A stretch of 64,000 nucleotides of DNA from Pseudomonadales bacterium (GTDB lineage Bacteria > Pseudomonadota > Gammaproteobacteria > Pseudomonadales > Halieaceae). The stretch's first letter is position 1. Each line of letters opens with the position of its first letter. Where the stretch lies: contig JACKNO010000001.1 of NCBI GenBank assembly GCA_024234815.1, positions 930,001 to 994,000 of the forward strand. The letters are read 5' to 3'. The notes beneath the pieces are model-generated. The model did not search any database. It saw only the letters and a program-made list of their open reading frames with translations, and was not told the DNA's origin. Positions 52,235-61,030 of this stretch are shown here, piece by piece. The position numbers were made by a program, and so were the translations under genes.

Positions 52235-52960
52235 TCAGCCCTGGACGGGGAAGCTCAGCGGCTGCAGCTTATCAAAAGACTCATGCATCAACTGGTTCCA
52301 TGAGTTACGCAAATCACTGAGATAGCTGCTGTCCTCGTCGAAAATGAGATAGCGCCCGGGTTGTAATGTCCCCGCGTCCAGCAGGTAGAGTTCAACCGGA
52401 GGCCCTACCGTGAGATTACTGCGGATGGTGGCTTCCATGGACACCAGCCCACATAGAGCGGCGCGTTCTATCGGCGTATCCGATTTGATAACCCTGTCCA
52501 GGATAGGTTTTCCGTATTTTGCCTCGCCGATTTGCAAAAATGCCACCTGCGAGGAACTGGCGATATAGTTGCCCTGGGAATAAATCATATGCAGGCCGCT
52601 TTCGGCGCCGGCTATCTCGCCACCCAGCAGAAACGTGGTTTCAAAGATAGCCCCTCCACCAGTGTTCTGTTGCTGGCTTTCGACGTTAACACGGCCGATA
52701 TACTCCGAAGCCTCGTTCAGGTCCCTCACTGTCAGGAGGCTGGTTTCGGCGGCATCCCTGATATCGCGCTCGAGAACCGCGATTACGGTCTGTGTGGTCG
52801 CCAGGTTGCCTGCGCTGCACAGGGCAAACTGGCGTTCGCCGGGCACGCCGAACTTCCACATCTTGCTGTATGTGCTGATATTGTCCACGCCCGCGCTCGT
52901 GCGTGAATCGGACACCATCACAATACCCTGGTCAACTTTGATTCCAAGACAATAGGTCAC
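52235..52960 (-). CDS. Anbu (bacterial proteasome-like N-terminal nucleophile hydrolase)
   Basis: The 241-residue protein starts GTG-ACC, giving Met-Thr; after Met removal Thr becomes the nucleophile (MTYCLGIKVDQG). Conserved proteasome-beta-like residues follow: VMVSDSRTSAGVDNIS (Asp) and YSKMWKF (Lys). GGGAGA lies before the GTG. It matches the Anbu/ancestral beta subunit group, which forms open helical or ring assemblies. Anbu operons usually hold a transglutaminase, alpha-E and ATP-grasp genes; here none is adjacent. Peptidase activity of Anbu has been hard to show. Confidence 0.92.
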   Translation of the reverse strand: MTYCLGIKVDQGIVMVSDSRTSAGVDNISTYSKMWKFGVPGERQFALCSAGNLATTQTVIAVLERDIRDAAETSLLTVRDLNEASEYIGRVNVESQQQNTGGGAIFETTFLLGGEIAGAESGLHMIYSQGNYIASSSQVAFLQIGEAKYGKPILDRVIKSDTPIERAALCGLVSMEATIRSNLTVGPPVELYLLDAGTLQPGRYLIFDEDSSYLSDLRNSWNQLMHESFDKLQPLSFPVQG

Positions 52961-53285
52961 ATGGGTCTCCCGTAACCGAAGAAAGTAGAACTGGCCCGCA
53001 AAAACCTGCTGGCGGGCGAGTGCATAATAAACACTATCGGTGCTTTGGCAAGCGGGAAGCCCCCCCGCGCTGACTGGCGGGTGTTTAAACAGCGGTAGCC
53101 GGGCTCTTCATGGAAATCCATGCCGCTCGATCAAGGTCTTACATTAGAGCGTGCTGGCTGCTTTGCCAAGCCCTGGGTCTGCCGTCCGCAGGCGAACACA
53201 CGCGGCGTTTCGCCCCGGCGGTTATTGCTGCGGTCTCCAGCAAGAGCGGCTATGCTAGGCTTCGGTTCCCAGGAGGACATTTACC
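52961..53285. other. 325-bp region between Anbu and the next gene
   Basis: No convincing gene. It separates the divergent Anbu and the small exported protein gene and must hold both promoters. The GTG start at 53286 follows AGGAGG. Confidence 0.5.
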
Positions 53286-53666
53286 GTGAGAAACGCAATA
53301 CCAGTATTACCGGCGATTCTAGTTCTGACGATGGGCGGATACAGTTCAGCCGATGAGCTGAGCGATGCCGCCCAGGGGTTGTGCGACACGATCAGGACCT
53401 GTGCGCTCGAAGCGGTTGCGGGCCAGGACCTTACCGACGAGTTGCGTGAGAAGATGACCCCCACGCTTGATAACGCTTGTGACAGTATGCGCAACCAGGT
53501 GCAGGCAGTGCCGATAGACCACAAGCTCTATCAACCTGCCGTCGGTTGCCTGCGCAGCATGGAGTCGCTTACCTGTCCGCAGTTACACAATGCAGGCGAG
53601 GTGAAGACGCCTGAGTGCATGGAGTACGACCGACTGGCAAAAGAAGTGAACGCCGCGAATCCATAG
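53286..53666 (+). CDS. Small exported six-cysteine protein, unrecognised
   Basis: The 126-residue protein starts with GTG after AGGAGG and has a short signal-like segment (AIPVLPAILVLTMGGYSSA). The mature part has six Cys in three pairs (LCDTIRTCALEA, ACDSM, GCLRS, SLTCPQ, ECME), consistent with three disulfides, and is mostly helical. I do not recognise the family. It is followed by a terminator facing the beta-barrel gene. Confidence 0.75.
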   Translation: MRNAIPVLPAILVLTMGGYSSADELSDAAQGLCDTIRTCALEAVAGQDLTDELREKMTPTLDNACDSMRNQVQAVPIDHKLYQPAVGCLRSMESLTCPQLHNAGEVKTPECMEYDRLAKEVNAANP

Positions 53667-53733
53667 GCTCTACACGGCGGGCGCTTCCACTTCATGGCGC
53701 TGTCAGCCGAATGAGTAATGTCCAGAAAAAACA

Positions 53734-53755
53734 AAACCCGGCGATGGCCGGGTTT
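53734..53755 (-). terminator. Intrinsic terminator of the beta-barrel gene
   Basis: A 9-bp perfect stem (AAACCCGGC / GCCGGGTTT) with a GATG loop is followed on the minus strand by a T-rich run (the A-rich stretch 53725-53733). It may also stop the plus-strand gene ending at 53666. Confidence 0.8.
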
Positions 53756-53806
53756 GTTCTACAGCAGTGATGCCGCACCCCGAGGGGTAGCGGCAACCAG
53801 CACAGC

Positions 53807-54325
53807 TTACCAGTTGAAACCAACACCGATGTTGTACAGGTAGATGCCGTCGTCGTAGCTGTTGTTGATGTCGTTCTCGTCTTCGAACAGGAACGAATAC
53901 TCAACACCGAAGTTGAGGTATGTCTTCTGCAACACGTACACCTTCAGACCTGCTTCCAACCCTGCGGTACCGGTGTTCTTCACGCTCTCGCCGTAAATAC
54001 CGCCAAGGTTGGCGCCAAGATACGGACGATAGGTGCCGTCCAGGAAGTTGTAGCCGATGTAGCCGCGGGTAGAGCCGGCCCATTCGTTGCTAACTTCGTC
54101 ACCAGCCAGACCGTTCACGCTCTGGCGCAGACCAGCTTGCCACTTGTCTGTCAGGAAGTAGCCAAGGTCAGCGGACACGCCGTAAGCGGTACCGTCAAAA
54201 TCCTGGTCGCTGGTACCACTACCGGAAATGGTGAAGCTCTTGTCGCCTTTAACAGGTCCGATTTCGTATGCGGCGATCGGGGCGGCTATCAGGGCGGATG
54301 CAACCAGTACCAGTAATTTCTTCAT
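53807..54325 (-). CDS. Small outer-membrane beta-barrel protein
   Basis: The protein has 172 residues from MKKLLVLVASALIAAPIAAYE, a Sec signal peptide with AGAGAGG before the ATG. The mature part has alternating aromatic beta-strands (YGVSADLGYFLTDKWQAGLRQ, TRGYIGYNFLDGTYRPYLGANLGGIYG in pieces) and ends in the outer-membrane signature YLYNIGVGFNW with terminal aromatic residues. It resembles OmpW/Ail-type eight-stranded barrels. The function is unknown. A strong terminator follows it. Confidence 0.9.
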   Translation of the reverse strand: MKKLLVLVASALIAAPIAAYEIGPVKGDKSFTISGSGTSDQDFDGTAYGVSADLGYFLTDKWQAGLRQSVNGLAGDEVSNEWAGSTRGYIGYNFLDGTYRPYLGANLGGIYGESVKNTGTAGLEAGLKVYVLQKTYLNFGVEYSFLFEDENDINNSYDDGIYLYNIGVGFNW

Positions 54326-54566
54326 TGTAAATACCTCTCTAGAGTTCCATTGCCAGGCGGGCAAGTGTGCTCCGCCAGTGGTGCGCACTATGAGGCCGAT
54401 GAACCTAGAAAAATAGTAACTTTTCAGCACTATTCCGGGGCAATTTCACACACTGTTTCAGGGGGTGAATCTGGAATAAATAGTGCCGGAATCCGTCTAA
54501 GCTGTGACAGTGCATGCCCCGTGCCGCTGCCGACCCCGTGGTCTGCCGCTTATGCTATGGGAGTAC

Positions 54567-54869
54567 TTATGGGTCGCTGGGTGGCCGGGCTATCTGGCCG
54601 TGGTAGTTTCTCCCCCAGCAGTAGACTGTTCCATCTGCCTGCATGGCACAGACATGGGAGCCATCGGTGACGATCTGGTCAAATTTCATACCACCGGGTA
54701 CGGCAATCGGTAAATAGCTGTCTGCCACGCCACTATCGCCGCCCGCGGACCTGGCGTTCTCGACATCTGCGGTCAGGGCGAGTAGCGGGGGGGAAATGAG
54801 GAAAAGGTAAACAAAGGAAAGGAGCAGCCGTTCGGGTCGTCCTGGAAAACACGCGTGATGGCGCATCAT
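54567..54869 (-). pseudogene. RCC1-repeat protein, truncated
   Basis: The 100-residue product has a signal peptide (LLLSFVYLFLISPPLLA) and then a single RCC1-like repeat (KFDQIVTDGSHVCAMQADGTVYCWGRNYHGQ) before a stop. RCC1 propellers need about seven such repeats, so only the first survives. It is a probable remnant of a larger exported propeller protein. No continuation is visible in other frames. Confidence 0.6.
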
Positions 54870-55055
54870 GGTTCTCGTCGGGAAAGTGGTTCCCCAGCGC
54901 TGATCTTAGTACCGCCAACGGCGTTTGCACAGGGCCGTATGAAAAAAACAGGCGCGCCGATACGGCCGGGTTCGAGGGTTTTTGTGTGGTTTTATATCTA
55001 TAAAAATCAATATGTTATATGACTTTCTAGGGGGTTACGACATGGCGTTGAAACC

Positions 55056-55583
55056 ATGACATTTGACGATACTGTACGCCGGATTGCCATCCGGCAGCGG
55101 GGTCGCGCCGTGCCTATCCGGAGTGGGGGCAGGGCGTCCCCGTCAGCCGTTGAGCTGCGACCGGCCACGAGCGACGAACTGGTGCGGGCGTTCCGGCTCA
55201 TGCAATCGAATATGCGGGAATCGATGACCGAGGCGAACATGGAGTGGGACCAGGACTGGACCGAGAGGAATTACCGCTCGAAAAGCAACTACAGCATTTT
55301 TCTGCAGAGTGACTGGAAAGGGTTTCTGTCCATTGAGTACATCCGGAGCGTCCTGTATATCCACACCTTGCAGCTGACGGCCCAAAGCCAGGGCAGGATT
55401 TTCGGCGCCAGCGTCTTCGATTGGCTGCTCGGCCAGGCCAGTGCGAACGGCGCGACATCTATCGAATGCAAGGCGTTCCGCAGCAGCCCGGTCTTGCGCC
55501 TTTACCAAAAGCTGGGGTTCAGGATTGTGGGTGAAGACAAAGCGCTGGTGAGCCTCGCACTGGCGCTGGGTGGAGGTCGATAA
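55056..55583 (+). CDS. GNAT family N-acetyltransferase
   Basis: The 175-residue protein has the GNAT fold: LRPATSDELVRAF at the start of the domain, LYIHTLQLTAQSQGRIFGASVFDWLLGQA (the acetyl-CoA-binding beta4-alpha3 region, with Q-x-x-G as QSQGRI) and IECKAFRSSPVLRLYQKLGFRIVGED (the SSPVLRLYQKLGF motif). The substrate is unknown. The upstream 70 bases are AT-rich and probably carry its promoter. Confidence 0.87.
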   Translation: MTFDDTVRRIAIRQRGRAVPIRSGGRASPSAVELRPATSDELVRAFRLMQSNMRESMTEANMEWDQDWTERNYRSKSNYSIFLQSDWKGFLSIEYIRSVLYIHTLQLTAQSQGRIFGASVFDWLLGQASANGATSIECKAFRSSPVLRLYQKLGFRIVGEDKALVSLALALGGGR

Positions 55584-55702
55584 ACCTCCCGGCTGAACCG
55601 TGACCGCCAGCCCGTAGATGATTGGGTCGGGGAGGCGACCGGCGCCAGGGTTTGGCCCGCTCCCGCCTGCGCATGTCGCCGACCCGGTCCCGTAGCGCCG
55701 CG

Positions 55703-56044
55703 TCAGTTTCGCAGCGCCAGCATGGCCCGTATCAGGGGCAGGTGCTGGCGCCCGGCAAAGACTTCCTCGCCCAGGCGAATGGTGAGGCCTCGCAGATTGG
55801 CGTAGCGTCGGCAATCGTAGTAGGCATATTTAACCCCGGACCACTGATCTTTGCTGCGGGACTGCTCGGCCACCCTTCCCGAAGAATCCAGCCTGGCACT
55901 ACCCAGGTAACTGGGTATGTCCAGGACGAAGGGATACCAGTCGATGGTGATGCCCAGTGCATGTGCCACCTGGCGTGTCGGCTCTATCGCCAGGTAGGCA
56001 TAGGGGCTTTTGAAATCGATATGGACTCTGAGCGTGTTATCCAC
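55703..56044 (-). CDS. DsbA-like / 2-hydroxychromene-2-carboxylate isomerase-like protein, short at the C-terminus
   Basis: The start is placed at a GTG (VDNTLRVHIDFKSPYAYLA) because AAAGG precedes it; the codons before it have no support. The body resembles the DsbA/HCCA-isomerase thioredoxin fold (DFKSPYAYLAIEPTRQVA, DWYPFVLDIPSYLG, YYDCRRYANLRGLTIR). At about 114 residues it is well short of the usual 200, and after GLTIR it diverges and stops. It is probably truncated or frameshifted. Confidence 0.65.
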   Translation of the reverse strand: MDNTLRVHIDFKSPYAYLAIEPTRQVAHALGITIDWYPFVLDIPSYLGSARLDSSGRVAEQSRSKDQWSGVKYAYYDCRRYANLRGLTIRLGEEVFAGRQHLPLIRAMLALRN

Positions 56045-56102
56045 GATTGCCTTTGGTCGAGTCAGCAGGGGCGGATGCTGTTTCCGGTGCGAGTCGGCGG
56101 GC

Positions 56103-56609
56103 TTACACTGCGGGCCCCTCGGCTTTCCTGGCGCCGAGCTCATTGTCGATCATGAGCAAACCATAGCCGTCATCCTTGACCAGTTTCAGCTTGGAGATAA
56201 TGCCGCCGATGGTGGCCTCCTCCTCGACCTGCTCATTCACAAACCATTGCAGCAGGTTATAGGTGGCGTGGTCCTTCTCTTTCAGGGCCTGATCGCTGAT
56301 ATCGTTGAGTCGGGAAGTCATTGACTGTTCGTGCGCGAGTGACGCCTTGAACACATCCAGCAACTTTCCGTACTCGCTGGGAGGCGCCGGAAGTTTGCCC
56401 AGAACCACGTGCACGCCCTGTTCAACAAGGTAGTTGTAGATTCGTGTGGCGTGCAGATGCTCCTCCTCGTACTGCAGCTTGAACCAGCTGGCGGCGCCAT
56501 TGAATTCGAGATGACTGCAGTACGCGGACATTGCCAGGTAAATATAGGCAGAATAGAACTCATCATTCAGTTGGCTAAGAAGGGCCTTTTCCATTGTGCT
56601 GGAGATCAT
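56103..56609 (-). CDS. ftnA: Bacterial non-heme ferritin
   Basis: The 168-residue protein has the FtnA pattern: LNDEFYSAYIYLAMSAYC (ferroxidase Glu and Tyr), YEEEHLHATRIYNYL (Glu and His ligands), FVNEQVEEEATIGGI (metal-binding Glu run). It forms a 24-mer storing iron in the cytoplasm. The start ATG at 56607-56609 has a weak site (GGGAAA); a second in-frame Met five codons later is also possible. It is transcribed alone. Confidence 0.93.
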   Translation of the reverse strand: MISSTMEKALLSQLNDEFYSAYIYLAMSAYCSHLEFNGAASWFKLQYEEEHLHATRIYNYLVEQGVHVVLGKLPAPPSEYGKLLDVFKASLAHEQSMTSRLNDISDQALKEKDHATYNLLQWFVNEQVEEEATIGGIISKLKLVKDDGYGLLMIDNELGARKAEGPAV

Positions 56610-56705
56610 GTCATTTCCCGGGTAGTGTTTACGGCGCCCATTCTAGCAATTTCGGCGACAATGTCAGTTCAATCGGGGAAAGATAGCTGGTTTATATTTA
56701 CGGTG

Positions 56706-56720
56706 CCTGACCCGGTCAGG
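56706..56720. promoter_or_regulatory. Inverted repeat CCTGACC-C-GGTCAGG before gph
   Basis: Perfect 7-bp arms around one base lie 26 bases before the gph start codon. It could be an operator or a leader hairpin; there is no T-run. Confidence 0.35.
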
Positions 56721-56746
56721 GATTTCGCGAGCCAATAAGGTGCAGC

Positions 56747-57418
56747 ATGAATATAGTTTTCGATCTTGACGGCACTTTGATAGACAGCGCCCCGGATATT
56801 CAGTCCATGGCGTCCGCTGTCCTTGAACGGTGGGGCAGGGATGAGCTCAGCCTGGATGAAACCCGCAATTTTGTCGGCGAAGGCGCGGCAAACTTCGTGA
56901 CGCGAATGATGGCCGCCCGGGGTATCGAGAACACCGAAGCGAATCATGCGGCGCTTTACGGGGAGTTTATCGTGCAATACGAATTCGCTCTCGACAAGGC
57001 GGTATTCTACCCTGCGGCTTTCGAGACACTGTCATTACTGAAGGCCGCCGGTCACGGGCTGGGCTTGTGCACCAACAAACCGGAACGCCCGGCCCGCGCC
57101 GTGATTCGGCACATGGGTCTGGAGCCCCTGTTCGATGCGGTGATGGCGGGCGGTATGATCAATTCCCGCAAGCCCGAACCGGACATGCTGTTGAGAACGA
57201 TTGACCAGCTCGGCAATGGCCCCACTCTGTACGTGGGCGACAGCGAGATCGACGCCAGCACGGCAAGGCGCGCTGGCGTGCCATTTGCCCTGTTCACCCG
57301 GGGATATCGCAAGGCGCCGGTCAGCCAGATACACCAGGATTGGGCATTCGACGATTTTAGCGCGCTTCCGGGGATTGTCGCAGAGGCAGAGGGCAGGGCG
57401 CTGCCTTCAGCGTCGTGA
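56747..57418 (+). CDS. gph: Phosphoglycolate phosphatase (HAD family)
   Basis: The 223-residue protein has the HAD motifs of Gph: IVFDLDGTLIDSAPDI (motif I, DxDGT), LCTNKPERPARAVI (motif II Thr), KPEPDM (motif III Lys) and YVGDSEIDASTARRAGV (motif IV). It hydrolyses 2-phosphoglycolate, produced by oxidative DNA damage repair, in the cytoplasm. AAGGTG precedes the ATG. It is convergent with the ferritin gene. Confidence 0.92.
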   Translation: MNIVFDLDGTLIDSAPDIQSMASAVLERWGRDELSLDETRNFVGEGAANFVTRMMAARGIENTEANHAALYGEFIVQYEFALDKAVFYPAAFETLSLLKAAGHGLGLCTNKPERPARAVIRHMGLEPLFDAVMAGGMINSRKPEPDMLLRTIDQLGNGPTLYVGDSEIDASTARRAGVPFALFTRGYRKAPVSQIHQDWAFDDFSALPGIVAEAEGRALPSAS

Positions 57419-57593
57419 CGCGGCTCCTGGTCCGGCAGGACCCCGGACGGTCCGATACTCCATCAACCGGGGCCAGCAAGTGCCTGCCCGAAGGATTGCG
57501 GGATAGCCGGGCCTCGGTAGTAGCCACCTGTCGGAATCGGTCGCTGTATTGTATTGTGGCGGGCGTCAGCCCGTGTTCCCAGAGAGCTTAACG

Positions 57594-58826
57594 ATGCGTT
57601 CACTGTTTTACATAGTCCTTGTGCTGGTCCTCGGCGCGTCTGTCGCGCGGCACGGCACAGCGCAGGAGCCGGCTCCCCCGGAGCGTCCCGCCTACGGCGT
57701 GTTGTACACCGCCTGGATCAAGGCGGGTGACCCCACGGCATTGGTGCGGGTGCGGCTCAGTCGCCACCCCGAATGGGTGCGCTGGATGAAATTCAACGCA
57801 GATCCGGAGCGCTATAGTGATTTCAAGGGCACTGGAGAGATAAAGGTCTCGGGTGATAGCGTGCTGTGGTATCCACCGCAGGAGGACGCGTACCTGCAGT
57901 TTCGAGTCAACCTGGAAAGCCGGAGGAGTTCCGGCAAGTTTGACGGCATGGTCACCAGTACCTGGGCCATTTTCCGGGCAGACGACCTGGTGCCCCCGGT
58001 GCGTATCGATATGGAGGACGGCACCCAGTCTAAAGCCAAGTTGCAGTTGAACCTCCCCGAGGGTTGGTCACTAGCGACTCCTTTCCCGCGCTATTCGAGC
58101 GGTCGCCTGCGGATCGACAATCCGGACCGCCTGTTCGACAGGCCGACAGGCTGGATTATTGCCGGTAATATCGGCACCCGGGTCGAAAAGATCGGGGACA
58201 CGAGCGTCACCATTGCAGCACCTATCGGGCAAAACATGCGGCGTATGGATATGCTGGCGTTCCTGCGCTGGAATTTGCCCACGCTGCAGTCGCTGTTCCC
58301 GCAGTTTCCAGAGCGTCTGCTGGTAGTGGGCGCTGATGACCCGATGTGGCGGGGAGCGCTCTCTGCGCCGGATTCACTCTACGTGCACAGCGACCGTCCG
58401 CTCCTCAGCGAAAACGCCACCAGTACCCTGTTGCACGAAATAGTGCACGTGGCAATGGGTGCGCAAAGCGTGCCCGGCTCGGACTGGGTCGTGGAGGGAC
58501 TCGCGGAGTACTACTCGCTGGAGACATTGCACCGCTCCGGCACTATCAGCGACGAACGCTTCGCCACGGCCCACGAAGACCTGGCCGCCTGGGGCGAGAG
58601 CAGCGGCCCCCTGGATTCCGAACGATCCTCCGGAGCGATTACTGCGCGGGCAGTCGGGGTGATGCGAGCGATCGACGCCGAGATTCGAAAATCCAGCGAA
58701 GGCAAGCGCAGCCTCGATGATGTAGCCCGCCAGCTCACCAGTGAAGGCAAGCCGATCACAGCGGCCCGTTTTCGCGAGTTGGCGACGGCCGCGGCCGGCG
58801 CGCCCCTGCGCAGCATGCCTGACTGA
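57594..58826 (+). CDS. Exported zinc-peptidase-like protein with HEIVH motif
   Basis: The protein has about 410 residues from MRSLFYIVLVLVLGASVA, a signal peptide with GAGAG upstream; codons before it lack support. The N-terminal half is a beta-rich domain, and LLHEIVHVAMG then gives the HExxH zinc motif with VVEGLAEYYSLE supplying the third ligand, Glu. This arrangement suits gluzincin peptidases (M1/M61-like). The protein is periplasmic; its substrate is unknown. It ends 22 bases before a sulfotransferase gene on the same strand. Confidence 0.85.
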   Translation: MRSLFYIVLVLVLGASVARHGTAQEPAPPERPAYGVLYTAWIKAGDPTALVRVRLSRHPEWVRWMKFNADPERYSDFKGTGEIKVSGDSVLWYPPQEDAYLQFRVNLESRRSSGKFDGMVTSTWAIFRADDLVPPVRIDMEDGTQSKAKLQLNLPEGWSLATPFPRYSSGRLRIDNPDRLFDRPTGWIIAGNIGTRVEKIGDTSVTIAAPIGQNMRRMDMLAFLRWNLPTLQSLFPQFPERLLVVGADDPMWRGALSAPDSLYVHSDRPLLSENATSTLLHEIVHVAMGAQSVPGSDWVVEGLAEYYSLETLHRSGTISDERFATAHEDLAAWGESSGPLDSERSSGAITARAVGVMRAIDAEIRKSSEGKRSLDDVARQLTSEGKPITAARFRELATAAAGAPLRSMPD

Positions 58827-58848
58827 GTTCGCAGAAGGCCCCTGATCC

Positions 58849-59568
58849 ATGGTTATCAGCCATCAATACAAGTACGTCTTCATGCAGACCATGAAGACAG
58901 CCTCAACCGCCATAGCCAAAGAGCTTTGCGAAAAATACGCCGGGGAAATGATTCTGCATAAACACGCATCCTATGGTGAATTCCTGGCTCAGGCCAAGCC
59001 GCAGGAGAAGCAGTATTTCAGTTTTGCGGGGGTCCGAAACCCGCTGGATGTGGCGGTATCGCGCTATGAGCTCAGGAAATCGGCGCGGGGTCCCAGCCGG
59101 GACCAGGTAAACCGTATGCAGAACCGGTATATAGATGACACTGGCGCCAGTTTTTCGCAGTTTTTCACGGAGTTCATGGTAAATCGCGGGGTGGATTTCG
59201 CAACGGTGCCGCTGAACTGGCGCAGCAGCTCGTTTCAGTCGATAGACTACATTTACAAGTATGAGAATCTGCAGCAGGAATTCTCCGCCATTCTCTCACT
59301 GGCAGGAATCCACCAGCTGAGACCGCTGCCTCTTGTCAACAAGACTTCAGGCAAAGCCCATTTCCTGGAGTATTACGATGAAACCACACTCCAGTTTGCC
59401 TATACCCTGTTCGAGGATTACCTGCGCCGCTGGGGATATGACGTACAGGAGAATATGCTGCGAAAACTGACTCTTGCCCAGAAGCTCAGGCACCATCGAA
59501 ACAGTTTGCAGAGCCGCTACGGGGAGACGGCACTGTGGTCACTCGCAAGACGATTCAGGCCGCGATAA
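58849..59568 (+). CDS. Sulfotransferase family protein
   Basis: The 239-residue protein has the sulfotransferase family-2-like N-terminus YKYVFMQTMKTASTAIAKEL (5'-phosphosulfate-binding loop), FAGVRNPLDVAVSRYELRKSARG (3'-phosphate-binding motif) and YKYENLQQEF. It should transfer sulfate from PAPS to a glycan or other hydroxyl. AGAAGG precedes the ATG. The last 14 bases overlap the 3' end of the convergent FAD monooxygenase gene. A second sulfotransferase-like domain occurs in the fusion at 19586-22432. Confidence 0.85.
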   Translation: MVISHQYKYVFMQTMKTASTAIAKELCEKYAGEMILHKHASYGEFLAQAKPQEKQYFSFAGVRNPLDVAVSRYELRKSARGPSRDQVNRMQNRYIDDTGASFSQFFTEFMVNRGVDFATVPLNWRSSSFQSIDYIYKYENLQQEFSAILSLAGIHQLRPLPLVNKTSGKAHFLEYYDETTLQFAYTLFEDYLRRWGYDVQENMLRKLTLAQKLRHHRNSLQSRYGETALWSLARRFRPR

Positions 59569-61030
59569 ACCAGTGGTCCAGCAAGTCGCGCAACTCGTTG
59601 AGTCGTTTGGCGCCACCAAGCCAGGCGATGTGATCGTCAGGCCGCACCAATACGAACCCCTTGCCACCTTTGGAAAACAGGCCGACATCAATCCCCACTG
59701 GCCAGTCACGGGCGAAAGTTTTCAGCCGGCCCGATTCAGCGCGATCGCTGCACAGAAGCCGGAAGCTTGCGCGGCCGCGCATCGCCGGTGGCAGCTGCTC
59801 GATGCGTTTGCCTACCTCGCCCCAGCCGTCGACCTCGCGGTCGGCCCCGACGAGGCCCTTTTCGTATCTTGTGTCAAACCCCGCCAGGCCCTCTGTCATC
59901 GGCAGTCGCAAAGCGTCAATTCTGCCAGCCAGCAGTCCCAGCGTATCGCGTATGCCGCGCGCCACCGGGTTTGAGCTGGCAAGTCCATTGCTATAGCGTT
60001 CAGTGCGCCTGATCGCGTCGAGGGCTGCCTGGCGGCGCTCGGTGTCGTAGCTGTCGAGCAATGTATCTTTTGCCGTCTCGCGCAGCACGGCTGCAAGTTT
60101 CCACGCGAGGTTTGCCGCATCGGCGATGCCTGTGTTCATGCCCTGGGCGGTTGCGGGGCTGAATGTATGTGCGGCATCGCCCGCCAGCAGTACACGGCCG
60201 TCGCGCAGTGACGGCGCGACCGAGCGGTTGATGCGATAGCGGCCAACTGCGGCCAGTGGACCGATTTCAACCGAGGAAGTGCGCGGCCCGCGTTCGCTGA
60301 GGATCAGTTGCAGCTGTTCGCGTGTGGGAACCGTCGAGATGTGGCGCAGCGTGGCCGTTATACGCCACAGGCCATCAGGTAGCGGTGATACGACGGCGAG
60401 CCCGCTGGTGGCGGCGTAATAGTGCATGGTGCCGGGCTCGAATTCCCCGCGCACGGGCGCATCCGCGATGGCGTAGGCGTCGGCAAGTTCGGTGCTTTTT
60501 CCCGCCAGGCCGCAGAGCTTGCGAACGGTGCTTTGCGCGCCGTCGCAGCCGACGAGGTAGCGTGCCTTGATGCTATTGCGGGTGCCGCGCACCGATACCA
60601 GTGTGGCGACGACCTGTTCGTCCTGCTGTTCGATCTGGGCCAGCGTCCTGCCTCGGCGCACCACGCCGCCCAGCTCCTCTAGCCTTGCGGTGAGCACCTG
60701 TTCGACACGGCGCTGCTGGATGCCGAGTGCGTGGGGTTGACGGCTGCCGAGTGAACCGAAGTCCAGGTCACAGACCTTGACGCCCATGTCGAAATAGGCG
60801 GTGGATGATATGGGTACGCCCTGTGCCGCGAGTGCTTTGCCAACGCCCAGCGTATTCAGCAGTTCCAGCGCGCGCAAATGCAGCATGGCGGCGCGGGAGT
60901 CCCCGTTGGCCTCGGCAGCCCGATCCACGATAACGGTTTTGATACCTGCCGCGTGGAGGTAAGCTGCGAGGGTCAGTCCGGTCGGGCCCGCGCCGACAAT
61001 AAGTACGTCAGTTCGCTGCGGTAGTCTCAT
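59555..61030 (-). CDS. FAD-dependent monooxygenase (PheA/TfdB-type)
   Basis: The protein has 491 residues from MRLPQRTDVLIVGAGPTGLTLAAYLHAAG, with GAAGAG before the ATG; the codons upstream in the frame belong to the broken hydrolase. Motifs are GAGPTGLT for FAD, the DG region (VGCDGAQSTVRK) and GDAAHTFSPATAQGMNTGIADAANLAWKL. It should hydroxylate an aromatic substrate with NAD(P)H and oxygen. It is the last gene of a PadR/hydrolase/monooxygenase unit and overlaps the 3' end of the convergent sulfotransferase gene. Confidence 0.92.
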   Translation of the reverse strand: MRLPQRTDVLIVGAGPTGLTLAAYLHAAGIKTVIVDRAAEANGDSRAAMLHLRALELLNTLGVGKALAAQGVPISSTAYFDMGVKVCDLDFGSLGSRQPHALGIQQRRVEQVLTARLEELGGVVRRGRTLAQIEQQDEQVVATLVSVRGTRNSIKARYLVGCDGAQSTVRKLCGLAGKSTELADAYAIADAPVRGEFEPGTMHYYAATSGLAVVSPLPDGLWRITATLRHISTVPTREQLQLILSERGPRTSSVEIGPLAAVGRYRINRSVAPSLRDGRVLLAGDAAHTFSPATAQGMNTGIADAANLAWKLAAVLRETAKDTLLDSYDTERRQAALDAIRRTERYSNGLASSNPVARGIRDTLGLLAGRIDALRLPMTEGLAGFDTRYEKGLVGADREVDGWGEVGKRIEQLPPAMRGRASFRLLCSDRAESGRLKTFARDWPVGIDVGLFSKGGKGFVLVRPDDHIAWLGGAKRLNELRDLLDHWFIAA

